Assembly: GCA_965242795.1 (NCBI GenBank)
Contig: OZ251505.1
Span: forward strand, 3,038,001-3,102,000
Source of the DNA: Bin18 sp965242795
Lineage (GTDB): Bacteria > Desulfobacterota > Binatia > Bin18
Reading direction: 5' to 3'
DNA: 64,000 bases
Shown here: one piece after another, positions 9,486-17,549 of the stretch
Layout of the letters: the number at the start of each line of letters is the position of its first letter
How positions within the stretch are numbered: the first letter of the stretch is position 1
Position numbers and translations under genes: made by a program
The notes under the pieces: model-generated
The model's database searches: none
Seen by the model: the letters and a program-made list of their open reading frames with translations, nothing else
Told to the model about the DNA's origin: nothing

Positions 9486-10220
9486 CTACAACTCGACCGT
9501 CATCCCATCGAACGCGCACTCGATCTCCACCTCGCCCATCCGTTCCAACACCTCGCGGCCGATATGGCTCAACAGTAGGCGCTTGCAGCCCAGGCGATGC
9601 CGCTCGTCCGCAATGCGCGGATAGCTGACGTGGAAGGTCGTCTCGGTCTCGAAATAGCAGCACTCGCAGATGAACAGGTCGGTCCCCTGCGAGTAGCGCA
9701 CCAAGTCTTCGTTCCAGCCGCAGTCGCCCGAATACAGCAGCGCCCGCCCGTCGGCCTCGACGCGGTAGCCGAACGACACGTCGCGTTCCTGGTGCGGCAC
9801 GCGGAACGGCAGCAGCCGCACGCCGTGCAACGTCGTCGCTTGGCCGGGGTCGCGTTCCGCGAACCGCAAGGCGAAGGGAATCGGGCGGCTCGACAGTTCG
9901 CGGTACATCGTCCCGTGCAGCGTCCGCACGCGCTCCTCGGTCCCGCGCGGGCCGACGATAGTCAGCGGCCGGCGCCGCGGTCGTTCGTACAGATATTCGA
10001 GAAACAGGAACGGCAGTCCGCCGAAGTGGTCGCCGTGCAAATGGCTGATCGCCACGAAGTCGATCCGCTCCGCGGCGATCCGCAACGTCTTCAGTGCGAG
10101 CAGCGTCGTCGTCCCGCAGTCGAGCAGAAACCCGGCGTCCCCGGTCTCCACCAGATACCCGCTCTGGCGTCTGCCGCCGTTGAAGAACGCGTCGCCCGCG
10201 CCGAGCACCGTTACGCGCAT
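9486..10220 (-). CDS. MBL-fold metal-dependent hydrolase (RNase Z/elaC-like)
   Basis: Metallo-beta-lactamase-fold protein with the metal-binding motif ISHLHGDHFGG (about residue 60) and later ligands in LYSGDCGWN and LLLSHIG. The opening MRVTVLGAGDAFFNGGRRQS resembles RNase Z-like and PqqB-like hydrolases acting on phosphodiesters or cyclic substrates; the exact substrate cannot be read from sequence. An in-frame ATG four codons upstream (10232) is possible, but the chosen one gives the canonical MRVTVLG start. It lies only 17 bp after the dndB stop, at the junction between the low-GC dnd cassette and the GC-rich housekeeping operon. Confidence 0.82.
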   Translation of the reverse strand: MRVTVLGAGDAFFNGGRRQSGYLVETGDAGFLLDCGTTTLLALKTLRIAAERIDFVAISHLHGDHFGGLPFLFLEYLYERPRRRPLTIVGPRGTEERVRTLHGTMYRELSSRPIPFALRFAERDPGQATTLHGVRLLPFRVPHQERDVSFGYRVEADGRALLYSGDCGWNEDLVRYSQGTDLFICECCYFETETTFHVSYPRIADERHRLGCKRLLLSHIGREVLERMGEVEIECAFDGMTVEL

Positions 10221-10237
10221 GACTAAAAACAATTTGA

Positions 10238-11482
10238 CTATTCGAGCTTACACAAACGTTTATACGCATCATGCTCAGACTGGATGCTATTGAGCCGGCG
10301 AAGATCCAGGCATAATTCGAGACAGTTGCGGATTCGAGACCGACCGGTTCCAGATGCTTGGAAGAAGGGATCGGCAAAATCAACCATCGTACATTTCTTC
10401 ATTTGCGCTAGGAAGAAGGCTTTTGTCTCTGCTTCCCAATCCTGACTTTCTTGTGTAATAGTTCGGAGGACATCAAAAAGAGCTTGGATGCCGACCGTCT
10501 TCTTGATGTACGATTTTGCGTTTGCCGCATCCCAAAGTTCCGTCTTTACAGCAGAAAAATAGTCGGTAAGAATTTGATAGATTCGCTCATCCTGATTTTC
10601 AAGATAAAGTTTCCTCAAGGGTCTCGAATCTTGGTTTAGAGTGGAGCGAGTACGCGAGTTTGTAGGGTTCTTGTGAAGGGCGTCCCTATCCGCTTTCGGA
10701 TTTCGGGATAGGAGCTTGGCAATTCCCTCTACCACACAGGCAGTAGAGATCTTCCAGTCGGTAGGGGTATTCGCCGTAAACAAGATTTGGTTATTTATTG
10801 GAGCGATTTTGATATGTTGAAAGAATGGAGATTGTGGATCAAGGTTCAACTTTCTGGTAAAGAACACAGCCAATTTATCGGGGGCCCAACTTTCGCTTTC
10901 TTCATCATCGAGATTGTATCCGAACTGCTCATAAGCAAGACTTTTGTTTACTTTTCTCTGATTGATGTTGATTGTTGCAAAGAGGTAGGCTTGATAGGCG
11001 TGGGGTAGGTCCATATAGACAGCACATAAGAGCTCCATGTTCTTGCGTTCGGGGTTGGAGTACTTGAACCCAAGAAGTCTGTGTTGACCATCGACCACGC
11101 TCGCCATACGTTCGGACGTTGGAATTGTCAGTTTGTAAATTTCATCTGCAGACGATTCGATTTTCCATCGTTTGTTTTCGTCTTCTTGAAGTTCTCCGTT
11201 TTCAATATAATTTGCAGCAAGAATGATACTATTGGGGAAAGCCGACTCGATGGTGTTGATATAGTTGGCAATTTGCTTGGCCCTCCTTTCTGAGGATGGC
11301 CGTTGTGCTCCGAGCAAGTTGTACCAGAATTTTCCCTTATTGACTGAAGATATTCTGGTGGGATCAAGGAATGTCACCTCCTGAAGCGTAGCTGCGTCCA
11401 GCGAGACAACAAAAAAATCTCCCAGAGGCTGGCTGACCCTTATTGCTGGAAGATGTAGTGGAAAAGAGGCCACGATAGTCAC
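10238..11482 (-). CDS. dndB: DGQHR-domain protein, DndB-type
   Basis: 414 residues with the defining VVDGQHRLLGF motif (DGQHR at 131-135) and the partner segment FATININQRKVNKSL (about 168-182). This places it in the DndB/DGQHR family, related to the ParB fold. DndB is the non-essential transcriptional/modulatory component of DNA phosphorothioation systems and affects the frequency of modified sites. It is the last gene of the dnd cassette, 11 bp downstream of the membrane-protein gene. Base composition is visibly more AT-rich than in the MBL gene that follows, which suggests acquisition with the rest of the cassette. Assignment to DndB rather than a generic DGQHR protein rests on the context. 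Confidence 0.85.
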   Translation of the reverse strand: MTIVASFPLHLPAIRVSQPLGDFFVVSLDAATLQEVTFLDPTRISSVNKGKFWYNLLGAQRPSSERRAKQIANYINTIESAFPNSIILAANYIENGELQEDENKRWKIESSADEIYKLTIPTSERMASVVDGQHRLLGFKYSNPERKNMELLCAVYMDLPHAYQAYLFATININQRKVNKSLAYEQFGYNLDDEESESWAPDKLAVFFTRKLNLDPQSPFFQHIKIAPINNQILFTANTPTDWKISTACVVEGIAKLLSRNPKADRDALHKNPTNSRTRSTLNQDSRPLRKLYLENQDERIYQILTDYFSAVKTELWDAANAKSYIKKTVGIQALFDVLRTITQESQDWEAETKAFFLAQMKKCTMVDFADPFFQASGTGRSRIRNCLELCLDLRRLNSIQSEHDAYKRLCKLE

Positions 11483-11493
11483 CCCTCTTTACT

Positions 11494-11970
11494 TTATGAG
11501 GGAAGTTTACCACCGAGGGTAGAATAGGGATCAGGGTCTGTAAGATCCGGGTCAGAGTCATGTACACTTAGCCACCCCCATGCTGCCGAAAGCACACTGA
11601 GAAAAGAGAACCATTTTATGTGGTGTCCCTTATCTTCAGTGAGGGCAACGACCACCGAAAGCAGGATTGAAAATGCCATCATAACGAAGAGAAACAAACG
11701 AAACGTTCGTTCATCGGGATCTTGCTTCCGCACAAGGCAGTCGGCTATCGTCGTCGCGGCAATAACGATGGTATAGGTCGCAAGATGATGATACACGTTC
11801 AAAATAGTCACAGATTCTGATCCAAGCAAGATACGGAAGGCCGGAACTAAAGTTCCGAGACCACCAATAAAGCAGATTATACCGAAAAAATAAACAAAGA
11901 GCCCAGGACTCCTCCTCAGCATGACAAGAGGACGGAAGGTTCTCTTCAGAAGCAGCCGCCACTCAGTCAT
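11494..11970 (-). CDS. Four-helix membrane protein of unknown function inside the dnd operon
   Basis: 158 residues from the ATG at 11970; this start overlaps the dndE-herA stop as ATGACTGA, the usual coupled arrangement here. A longer frame from 12012 would overlap by 50 bp and is less likely. Four hydrophobic segments are visible: about 21-44 (SPGLFVYFFGIICFIGG...), 59-79, 89-110 and 119-136. A basic N-terminus (KRTFRPLVMLRR) suggests a cytoplasmic N-end. The C-terminus is acidic (SDPDLTDPDP). I do not recognise the family. Its tight packing between the DndE-ATPase and DndB genes makes it a candidate accessory or effector component, but nothing in the sequence shows activity. Confidence 0.75.
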   Translation of the reverse strand: MTEWRLLLKRTFRPLVMLRRSPGLFVYFFGIICFIGGLGTLVPAFRILLGSESVTILNVYHHLATYTIVIAATTIADCLVRKQDPDERTFRLFLFVMMAFSILLSVVVALTEDKGHHIKWFSFLSVLSAAWGWLSVHDSDPDLTDPDPYSTLGGKLPS

Positions 11971-13522
11971 TACGAACACCCATATCCTTCCAGAATTGTT
12001 TTGTCGCTCCAACCGTCAGCTTCCCTTGGAGACGCAGTACGGCTTCACCTTTCCTCGTATCGCGATGGGTGGTCTTTCCCAGAATCTTTCGTTGTTTTAC
12101 AGGTGTCAACGTGTTAGGCGAGAAGTGCACCCCACATTCCGCAAGTTCTGCGAAGTTGGTTGCGTGCTGGCCTGTTGTTACGAAAGCATCGGCATCTTGT
12201 GAGGCCAGCCAAATGGGAAAACCCCATGAACGGCCCTGGCGAGCGAGAGAGCCTAGTAAACCGACCTTTCCCTCTTTCGGCAGCAACAGATGAGCTTCGT
12301 CCACAAAAAGCACCATCTTGATCGGTTGGATATTGTTCCTGACCGCGAGATTTTGATTCAGATGCTTCATCAAAAAGTTCAGGATGAGGGCGACCACCAG
12401 CGCCTTGGTCTCGCTATCGTTACCGAACTCCTTGAAGTCGATCACAATTGAATTTGCAAGCCACTCTTCCGGGGTAATGGCTTTCTGTTCTGAGTTTAAT
12501 AAATTGGTGACAGATGAGTCCCCGAATCCTTCTCCGACTTCGAGACTTGGGGCCTGCTTTGAGCGAGCGAATATGTTGAAGCGCTCGATCTTTTGTGTAA
12601 CCGCCAAGTCAACGCCGTCAGCGCCATTTTCTTCTAATCGGAGTGCGAGAGAGGCAAAATCTGGTGACGGTAGCTGCTGATACGCTTTGACTATATTCTG
12701 CTCTTGTTTTGCGCCAAGCTGACGTGCAAAGCAACGAATTAAGTCCGCAATCTCGTGGGCGTCCCGAGCAGTCTGGGTAGGATTTGGATGGCGGTAGAGC
12801 GGATTGATCGGTAAACTTTGTCGAATGAGCCGTACGTAACGCGCGTCAGTTTGCTGTAAAAACTGTGACCGGTTTTGTTGCTGCTGAGGATTATTCGGAT
12901 CGTCTTCCAATTCTCCTTTCAGATCAAAGAAGATAAAACGCACCCCTTGACTGGATAACTGCGCGAGCAGGTCAAGGGCGAGTTGGCTTTTTCCCGAACC
13001 TGGCTCACCTGATATAACGAGCAGTCCATTCTTCGTACCAGGGCCATTTATACTCCATTCGGGAGCCCCCGCTAGCAGCTCTAGCTTGACCTCCTGATCG
13101 ATTATCGGCATGGGTGCGAGGGAAGTTCCCCGTTTTTCGCTAAACTCCGGGCCCGCCATTTTGAGCAAGGTAGAAACAAAGCGCGTTTGATCGTTTGCCG
13201 ACCCCTCCCAAATGTCCTGTAATCGCTGACAACCATATTCAAAATGTCGCCGAAATGCCTGTCGATACTCAACTTCGCTCAATTCTTTTCCCGCGCGGTG
13301 ATTCAGTGCAGCCCGTACAACATCTCGTAGTTCATCGCCGATCACGGTTTCATCGTTCAGGTCTTTGCCGTGAGCGTCCGCTGCCCTGAAAGCAGAAGGA
13401 ACCCCTTCGCCCAAAGCCAGAAACAGGGCCGAGCGGCTTAGAACGGCCTTGTTCCGCGAGCCGACCTTCTGATAGAGACTTTCTATGAATTCCTCAGCGG
13501 CGAGGCTAGGCTTGAATATCAT
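11963..13522 (-). CDS. dndE: DndE domain fused to HerA/FtsK-type ATPase
   Basis: 519 residues. Residues about 10-105 match the DndE fold pattern (NKAVLSRSALFLALGEGVP...DETVIGDELRDVVRAAL, then YRQAFRRHFEYGCQRL). DndE is the small DNA-binding subunit of the phosphorothioation machinery and is normally a separate protein of about 110-130 residues. From about 165 a RecA-like HerA/FtsK-type motor follows: Walker A ISGEPGSGKSQLALDLL (172-179) and Walker B MVLFVDEAHLLLP (404-411). A further motif is WLASQDADAF, followed by a C-terminal region TPVKQRKILGKTTHRDTRKGEAVLRL. It overlaps dndD by 4 bp (ATGA) and the membrane-protein gene by 8 bp. The fusion physically ties the modification subunit to a hexameric-type DNA translocase. 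Confidence 0.85.
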   Translation of the reverse strand: MIFKPSLAAEEFIESLYQKVGSRNKAVLSRSALFLALGEGVPSAFRAADAHGKDLNDETVIGDELRDVVRAALNHRAGKELSEVEYRQAFRRHFEYGCQRLQDIWEGSANDQTRFVSTLLKMAGPEFSEKRGTSLAPMPIIDQEVKLELLAGAPEWSINGPGTKNGLLVISGEPGSGKSQLALDLLAQLSSQGVRFIFFDLKGELEDDPNNPQQQQNRSQFLQQTDARYVRLIRQSLPINPLYRHPNPTQTARDAHEIADLIRCFARQLGAKQEQNIVKAYQQLPSPDFASLALRLEENGADGVDLAVTQKIERFNIFARSKQAPSLEVGEGFGDSSVTNLLNSEQKAITPEEWLANSIVIDFKEFGNDSETKALVVALILNFLMKHLNQNLAVRNNIQPIKMVLFVDEAHLLLPKEGKVGLLGSLARQGRSWGFPIWLASQDADAFVTTGQHATNFAELAECGVHFSPNTLTPVKQRKILGKTTHRDTRKGEAVLRLQGKLTVGATKQFWKDMGVRND

Positions 13523-15582
13523 GGTCTCCTCCCGAAATAATCGTTGCTCACCCGCACTTCGTAACTGGAACTGTCTCCCTGTCCATGCGGATGCAGGGTG
13601 TACATGCGTCCAATTTTGTCTCGGATTCTTTCAAACACGGATCCCTCGGGATCAATTTCTGAATTTGTGGTCAGAATGATCGTCTGGTGGCCTGTCATAT
13701 AGATTTTGTCAAGCACGCCGTCTTTGACCTCTTTGTCGAGGCGGCCTAGAGGGGTGTCAACAACTAGAGGCGGTGCAATTCTCGCCAAATGGCGGAGCGC
13801 CTCGTAAAAGGCCAGCATACGCACCTGCCGCTGGCCGGCGGACGTATTAGCTTCTTCCCAGGCTTCCTTATCATTATCCTGTCTAAGCAGCCAACATTTC
13901 CAATTCTTGTCAAATTCCATTCCCAAGAATTCTCGCTGTCGTTCCGTAATTGCTGTCCAAAGTTCCCCCACATACTCAGAAATTTTCTGTCGAAGTTTGT
14001 CGGCTGCACGGACACGAACCCCCGTAGCCGCCTCGCGGTAACGCGCCGCTAGAGCGGTCAATGCCCGTCCTTGCCTTACTTTGTTCACTGCCTCCGTCAA
14101 GTTTGTCTCTTCACGCGCCAGTTCCTTTAAACTCCCCTCAAGTGTCTGGATCTGTCGTTCCACCTCTTCCTTTTGATTCTCCGAGAGGCTGCCCTGTCCG
14201 GTCAATTCGCCTCGACGATTATGTAGCTGCTGTCCACGTTCTATTGCTACAGAATCTTGCCTGAATTGTCTGATTCGTCCATCAATCTCCCGTAAATCCG
14301 CGTCCACAGATTCCACTTGCGCGAATAACCGGGCGACGTTCTGCAAGGGGTATGTTGCGTTAGTCAGACGTTCTCGGATCTGAGCGCTTCGATCGTTACG
14401 GTCCGTTATGAAAATATTCTCCGACATCCCTTCCGGCGGAGGGTGGAATAAACGATGCAGGGCGTGTTCCAAACGTTCGGTATAGAAAGTGCGAATCTCG
14501 CTCGCGAGACGATAATCGGATGGGACCGCCTCGAATACGTCGTGCTTCACTTGGGGGATTTTCGGCTCAACCGTTGACTTACTGCTTTCCCATTCTCTCC
14601 GTTTTTCTTCACGAATCAGACTGTCGTACAGTTCCCGACGGTAGTTCCCCATTAGGGCCACGGGGACAGCCTGTTCCCAAGCTGAGGACAATTCGGTTTT
14701 GAGCCTTCCTTTAGTTTCTGCCAGTTTTTCTTTGCTTTCCTGCGCCTGGGCCAATTCTTCGGGGTCGATGGCTCCAAGACTTTTAAGTTCCTCCTCCACT
14801 TCCTTAAGTTCAGTTTCGTTCTCACGTAGTCTGAGTTCAATGCTCTCCAACTTCTCTTTGAGGGACGCTAATTGCTTGTTCCCCCTGACGATGTGACCAG
14901 AAATTTCAGCGAGTTTACTTTCAGCGTCGTTTCCTCCGGAAACGCTGAATGCACGAGGAATCTTGCCGCGGATCAAATTGCGCAAATCAATTTCGAGCTC
15001 GTCGTAAGACGACAATCCTAATATCCGGCTGATACCTTTGACGATCTCCTTTTCCCCCAGGCTGAAGTTTTGGCTCCGTTCCGCGTCAAAGAAGAAAAAT
15101 CGGGCCAGATGCCGAGGAAGAAGCGCGTCCCGCAGTTTTTCCAGATGCGGCTTATCTTCGATCCGTCCAGACCCATCAAGACGGTCAGCGTAAGAGTACC
15201 ATGATGGCCCGGAGGGGCGATAACGGATCTCCCTGACCAACTCAGCTTTTCTATTGCCGCCGCCCGTTTCCTCGCGTTGAGAAATCGCAACTCTGAGTCG
15301 GACCGTATCTCGTCCTTCTGCTCGGGCTCGCCGGTTTATAGCTCTGTCGAACACAAATCGCGTCGCTTCAGAAGCGGGTTCTATTTTTTTCAGATCATAA
15401 ACTCCAGTTTCTCCGACCAAAGCAAGATATAATGCGCGGAGCAGATGCGTTTTTCCTACTCCATTCTTACCACCAATAAGAATGCCGCACCGCTCCTCTA
15501 CGGTTCCAAAATTGAAGGTATGCTCGCCGTAGTAGGGACCGAAATTTTCTAACGTGAGCTCATCAATGTAGACTTCAGGCAT
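13519..15582 (-). CDS. dndD: DNA sulfur modification ATPase DndD (SMC/Rad50-like)
   Basis: 687 residues with ABC/SMC architecture. N-terminal LTLENFGPYYGEHTFNF leads to Walker A GGKNGVGKTHLLRAL (37-45). Two long charged coiled-coil arms run over about 215-300 and 400-510, and the C-terminal Walker B/D-loop is LVVDTPLGRLDKEVKDGVL (about 606-625). DndD homologues provide the ATPase activity of phosphorothioation and are thought to nick or remodel DNA to admit sulfur. The start overlaps dndC by 8 bp and the stop overlaps dndE-herA by 4 bp. Confidence 0.93.
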   Translation of the reverse strand: MPEVYIDELTLENFGPYYGEHTFNFGTVEERCGILIGGKNGVGKTHLLRALYLALVGETGVYDLKKIEPASEATRFVFDRAINRRARAEGRDTVRLRVAISQREETGGGNRKAELVREIRYRPSGPSWYSYADRLDGSGRIEDKPHLEKLRDALLPRHLARFFFFDAERSQNFSLGEKEIVKGISRILGLSSYDELEIDLRNLIRGKIPRAFSVSGGNDAESKLAEISGHIVRGNKQLASLKEKLESIELRLRENETELKEVEEELKSLGAIDPEELAQAQESKEKLAETKGRLKTELSSAWEQAVPVALMGNYRRELYDSLIREEKRREWESSKSTVEPKIPQVKHDVFEAVPSDYRLASEIRTFYTERLEHALHRLFHPPPEGMSENIFITDRNDRSAQIRERLTNATYPLQNVARLFAQVESVDADLREIDGRIRQFRQDSVAIERGQQLHNRRGELTGQGSLSENQKEEVERQIQTLEGSLKELAREETNLTEAVNKVRQGRALTALAARYREAATGVRVRAADKLRQKISEYVGELWTAITERQREFLGMEFDKNWKCWLLRQDNDKEAWEEANTSAGQRQVRMLAFYEALRHLARIAPPLVVDTPLGRLDKEVKDGVLDKIYMTGHQTIILTTNSEIDPEGSVFERIRDKIGRMYTLHPHGQGDSSSYEVRVSNDYFGRRP

Positions 15583-16867
15583 CTTCAGCCGTCCTTTTCT
15601 CGTGTTCCATATCGTCTTTCAGGATATTAAGGAGGTCATCCGGCAGTCCTACGGCACGATGGCTCTCACTATACTCCTCGACTTTTGCAAGCAGGCGTCG
15701 CAAGGTGCCGGCCCGGACGCCGTGCTTGATGGCAACCTCTTCTTGAAGGTCCCGCAGAAGATCCGTTTCCTTCCACTCCTTCATGACAATTCCTTTCAGG
15801 TTGGAGAGGATACGACCTACCCCATCGCCGTTGTCAGGGTTCCGTGCCGTTTTCCAGTGCTGTTGAATGACAAATAGTTCGTCTTCACTGATGACGTTCA
15901 AACCGGTCTGTTCCTGCAATTCGAGCAGTTGAGTCAGCAGTTCGCGGCGGGCGTCTATTGTCAGCGGCCCGGGACCCTCGCTTCCGTTCTTCCGCTTCGT
16001 ATCGCGCTTTCCGTTGGCCGGGTTCCGATAGTATAGCAGCGTTTCTCGAAATTCGATCAGTTCTTCCATACGTTCATCTCCGTTCGCGAATAAGCCTTCG
16101 CTCGCTTTATCTCGATCGACAACCGTACAGGTCCAGCAACCGAACCGACTCTTCCCGCAACTCGGCGTACTCGTATCAATCTGGATTGGGCATTCGCCGC
16201 TCCGTGCGTACAACGTAAAGAGTGCACGGTTGTTCGTTCCCCACGGATTCGGATTCTGCAAAAGATAGGACCATACTTCTTCGGTACTCAGGAACTCGAT
16301 TGGATTGGACACCCACACCCGGGGGAGATCAGGATGACGGTGCAGTCCGTTGCGGGACTCGCGCCCCGCCATTGTCTGCGCTCGACTGCTACTCTCATCA
16401 CGGCGGGCACCAAGATGCAAAACCGCCTCACCCCAGTGGCCGAGACGTTGCTGGACGAATGTGGTGACGGGATCGATTTTCAGTCTCTGCGTACACCAGC
16501 GAAAGACACGATTCGGCGGGGGATAGCCACGTCCAATGATATTGACCCAAAATGACTGGTCGGCAGGTGGTCTCAGGAGATGCACGTCTATGGGAAGTCC
16601 GTTCTTCTTGGAGCACCGGCGCATCTTTTTCAAGGTTCCCTCTACCATTTCGGCAATGGCAGGAATCTCGACCCGGGTATCCGTGCAGACAACAGAGACA
16701 GGTTTTCTCCGACTATTTAATGGCAAGGACTGAACCGTATCAAAGATGAGCGACGCAAGAAGGGTACTATCCTTCCCCCCGCTGAATCCTACAAGCCACG
16801 GACGATCGTCGTCTGTATAGAGGCGGCGTAGGGTTTCCTTGATACTTCCGTACACGGAAGGACCCAT
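15575..16867 (-). CDS. dndC: DNA sulfur modification protein DndC (PAPS reductase-like)
   Basis: 430 residues, ATP-pyrophosphatase/PAPS-reductase superfamily. The PP-loop GFSGGKDSTLLASL spans 27-40. The iron-sulfur cluster cysteines are C226, C237, C244 and C247 (SCGKSRFGCWTCTVV). In DNA phosphorothioation DndC activates the DNA or carries sulfur from a cysteine desulfurase to the backbone. It is the first gene of the cassette. No dndA (dedicated cysteine desulfurase) is present in the window, so a genomic IscS-type enzyme would have to supply sulfur, as is known for several Dnd systems. Confidence 0.94.
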   Translation of the reverse strand: MGPSVYGSIKETLRRLYTDDDRPWLVGFSGGKDSTLLASLIFDTVQSLPLNSRRKPVSVVCTDTRVEIPAIAEMVEGTLKKMRRCSKKNGLPIDVHLLRPPADQSFWVNIIGRGYPPPNRVFRWCTQRLKIDPVTTFVQQRLGHWGEAVLHLGARRDESSSRAQTMAGRESRNGLHRHPDLPRVWVSNPIEFLSTEEVWSYLLQNPNPWGTNNRALFTLYARSGECPIQIDTSTPSCGKSRFGCWTCTVVDRDKASEGLFANGDERMEELIEFRETLLYYRNPANGKRDTKRKNGSEGPGPLTIDARRELLTQLLELQEQTGLNVISEDELFVIQQHWKTARNPDNGDGVGRILSNLKGIVMKEWKETDLLRDLQEEVAIKHGVRAGTLRRLLAKVEEYSESHRAVGLPDDLLNILKDDMEHEKRTAEDA

Positions 16868-16883
16868 CTTGCGAATCGTCCCC

Positions 16884-16930
16884 CTTTCTTGAGAAAGTGG
16901 GCAATATCACCAATTCTGACTAGCTGACAA
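16884..16930 (-). promoter_or_regulatory. Candidate dnd promoter with overlapping dyad
   Basis: In the 124 bp between dndC and the divergent HTH gene, the minus strand reads TTGTCA (16930-16925), 18 nt, then TATTGC (16906-16901), a plausible sigma-70 promoter. The predicted transcription start falls within the dyad CTTTCT-TG-AGAAAG (16884-16897). A dyad over the start site beside a divergent HTH gene is a classic repressor-operator layout. This is inspection only. Confidence 0.35.
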
Positions 16931-16991
16931 GATGTCTTGGACCCGGCTGACTTTCATACTCCACGCCCACGGTGAGAAGGGAGTTGCTGCA

Positions 16992-17315
16992 ATGAACGGA
17001 TGTGACGAGAAACTGATCCGAGGAAGCGGGAACGTCTTTCGGGACTTCGGCGACCCGGTTGCGGACATCAAACAAGCCAAGGCGATCCTGGCGGCCCGGA
17101 TCATCGCCGTGCTCGACGATCGCAAGCCCACGGTACGGAAGGCCGCCAGCGCGACCGATTTTGCCGCGGCGGACTTCTCGCGGGTACGCAGTGCAGACCT
17201 CGGGCGCTTCACCCTGGACCGGCTCATCAGAATGTTGTCCTCACTGGACGACACCCTCGAAGTCACGCTGCGCATCGCTCCCAGGCCGGATGTTCAGGAC
17301 CCCACCTCGTACTGA
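16992..17315 (+). CDS. Small HTH (XRE/HigA-like, HTH_37-type) DNA-binding protein
   Basis: 107 residues from the ATG at 16992, which has GGGAG about 8 nt upstream; a longer frame from 16932 lacks this support. The opening MNGCDEKLIRGSGNVFRDFGDPVAD and the C-terminal SADLGRFTLDRLIRMLSSLDDTLEVTL match the stand-alone XRE/HTH_37 family. That family serves as antitoxins or as small regulators. No HigB-type toxin gene is adjacent. It is divergent from dndC across a 124 bp gap, so it may be the regulator of the dnd operon; equally it may be an orphan antitoxin. Base composition is closer to the host average than that of the dnd genes. Confidence 0.75.
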   Translation: MNGCDEKLIRGSGNVFRDFGDPVADIKQAKAILAARIIAVLDDRKPTVRKAASATDFAAADFSRVRSADLGRFTLDRLIRMLSSLDDTLEVTLRIAPRPDVQDPTSY

Positions 17316-17397
17316 AAGATCAACGGGGCTGTTTATTCCCCCTCTCCCACGTAAGGGGAGGATGGAGGGGGCGGACGCCGCCCGGGAATGGTTCTTC

Positions 17398-17423
17398 CCC
17401 CGCTGCGGAAAGCGGGGTATTTT
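17398..17423 (+). terminator. Probable rho-independent terminator after the HTH gene
   Basis: The stem CCCCGCT (17398-17404) and AGCGGGG (17411-17417) with a six-base loop is followed by TATTTT. It lies between the HTH gene and the tRNA-Sec gene and would insulate the tRNA from upstream transcription. Confidence 0.5.
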
Positions 17424-17438
17424 CGCGCCGCTAGTCAG

Positions 17439-17533
17439 GGAGAAGGATGGGGCCCGGTGGCCCCACCGGTCTTCAAAACCGAGTTGCGGGGCGTAAGTCG
17501 CGCGGATGGTTCGACTCCATCCCTTCTCCGCCA
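17439..17533 (+). tRNA. selC: Selenocysteine tRNA (anticodon TCA)
   Basis: A 95-nt tRNA with the features of bacterial tRNA-Sec. The acceptor stem has eight pairs (GGAGAAGG at 17439 with CCTTCTCC at 17522), then discriminator G and an encoded CCA (17531-17533). The long D stem is GGGGCC-CGGT-GGCCCC. The anticodon arm is CGGT-CTTCAAA-ACCG with TCA in the loop. There is an extended variable arm, and the T arm is GATGG-TTCGACT-CCATC. It decodes UGA as selenocysteine. It ends 17 bp from the selA stop, convergently arranged. Its presence implies selB, selD and at least one selenoprotein gene elsewhere; none is seen here. Confidence 0.95.
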
Positions 17534-17549
17534 TCTCCCTCCATCAGCA

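Noticed and set aside
16992..17315. HigBA toxin-antitoxin pair
   Set aside because: The HTH protein resembles HigA-type antitoxins, but no toxin-like gene is adjacent on either side; dndC starts 124 bp away in the opposite direction.
16868..17533. Idea that the dnd cassette integrated at the 3' end of selC like classical islands
   Set aside because: The cassette lies on the 5' side of the tRNA gene, no duplicated tRNA 3' end and no integrase are present, and the 3' end abuts selA directly.
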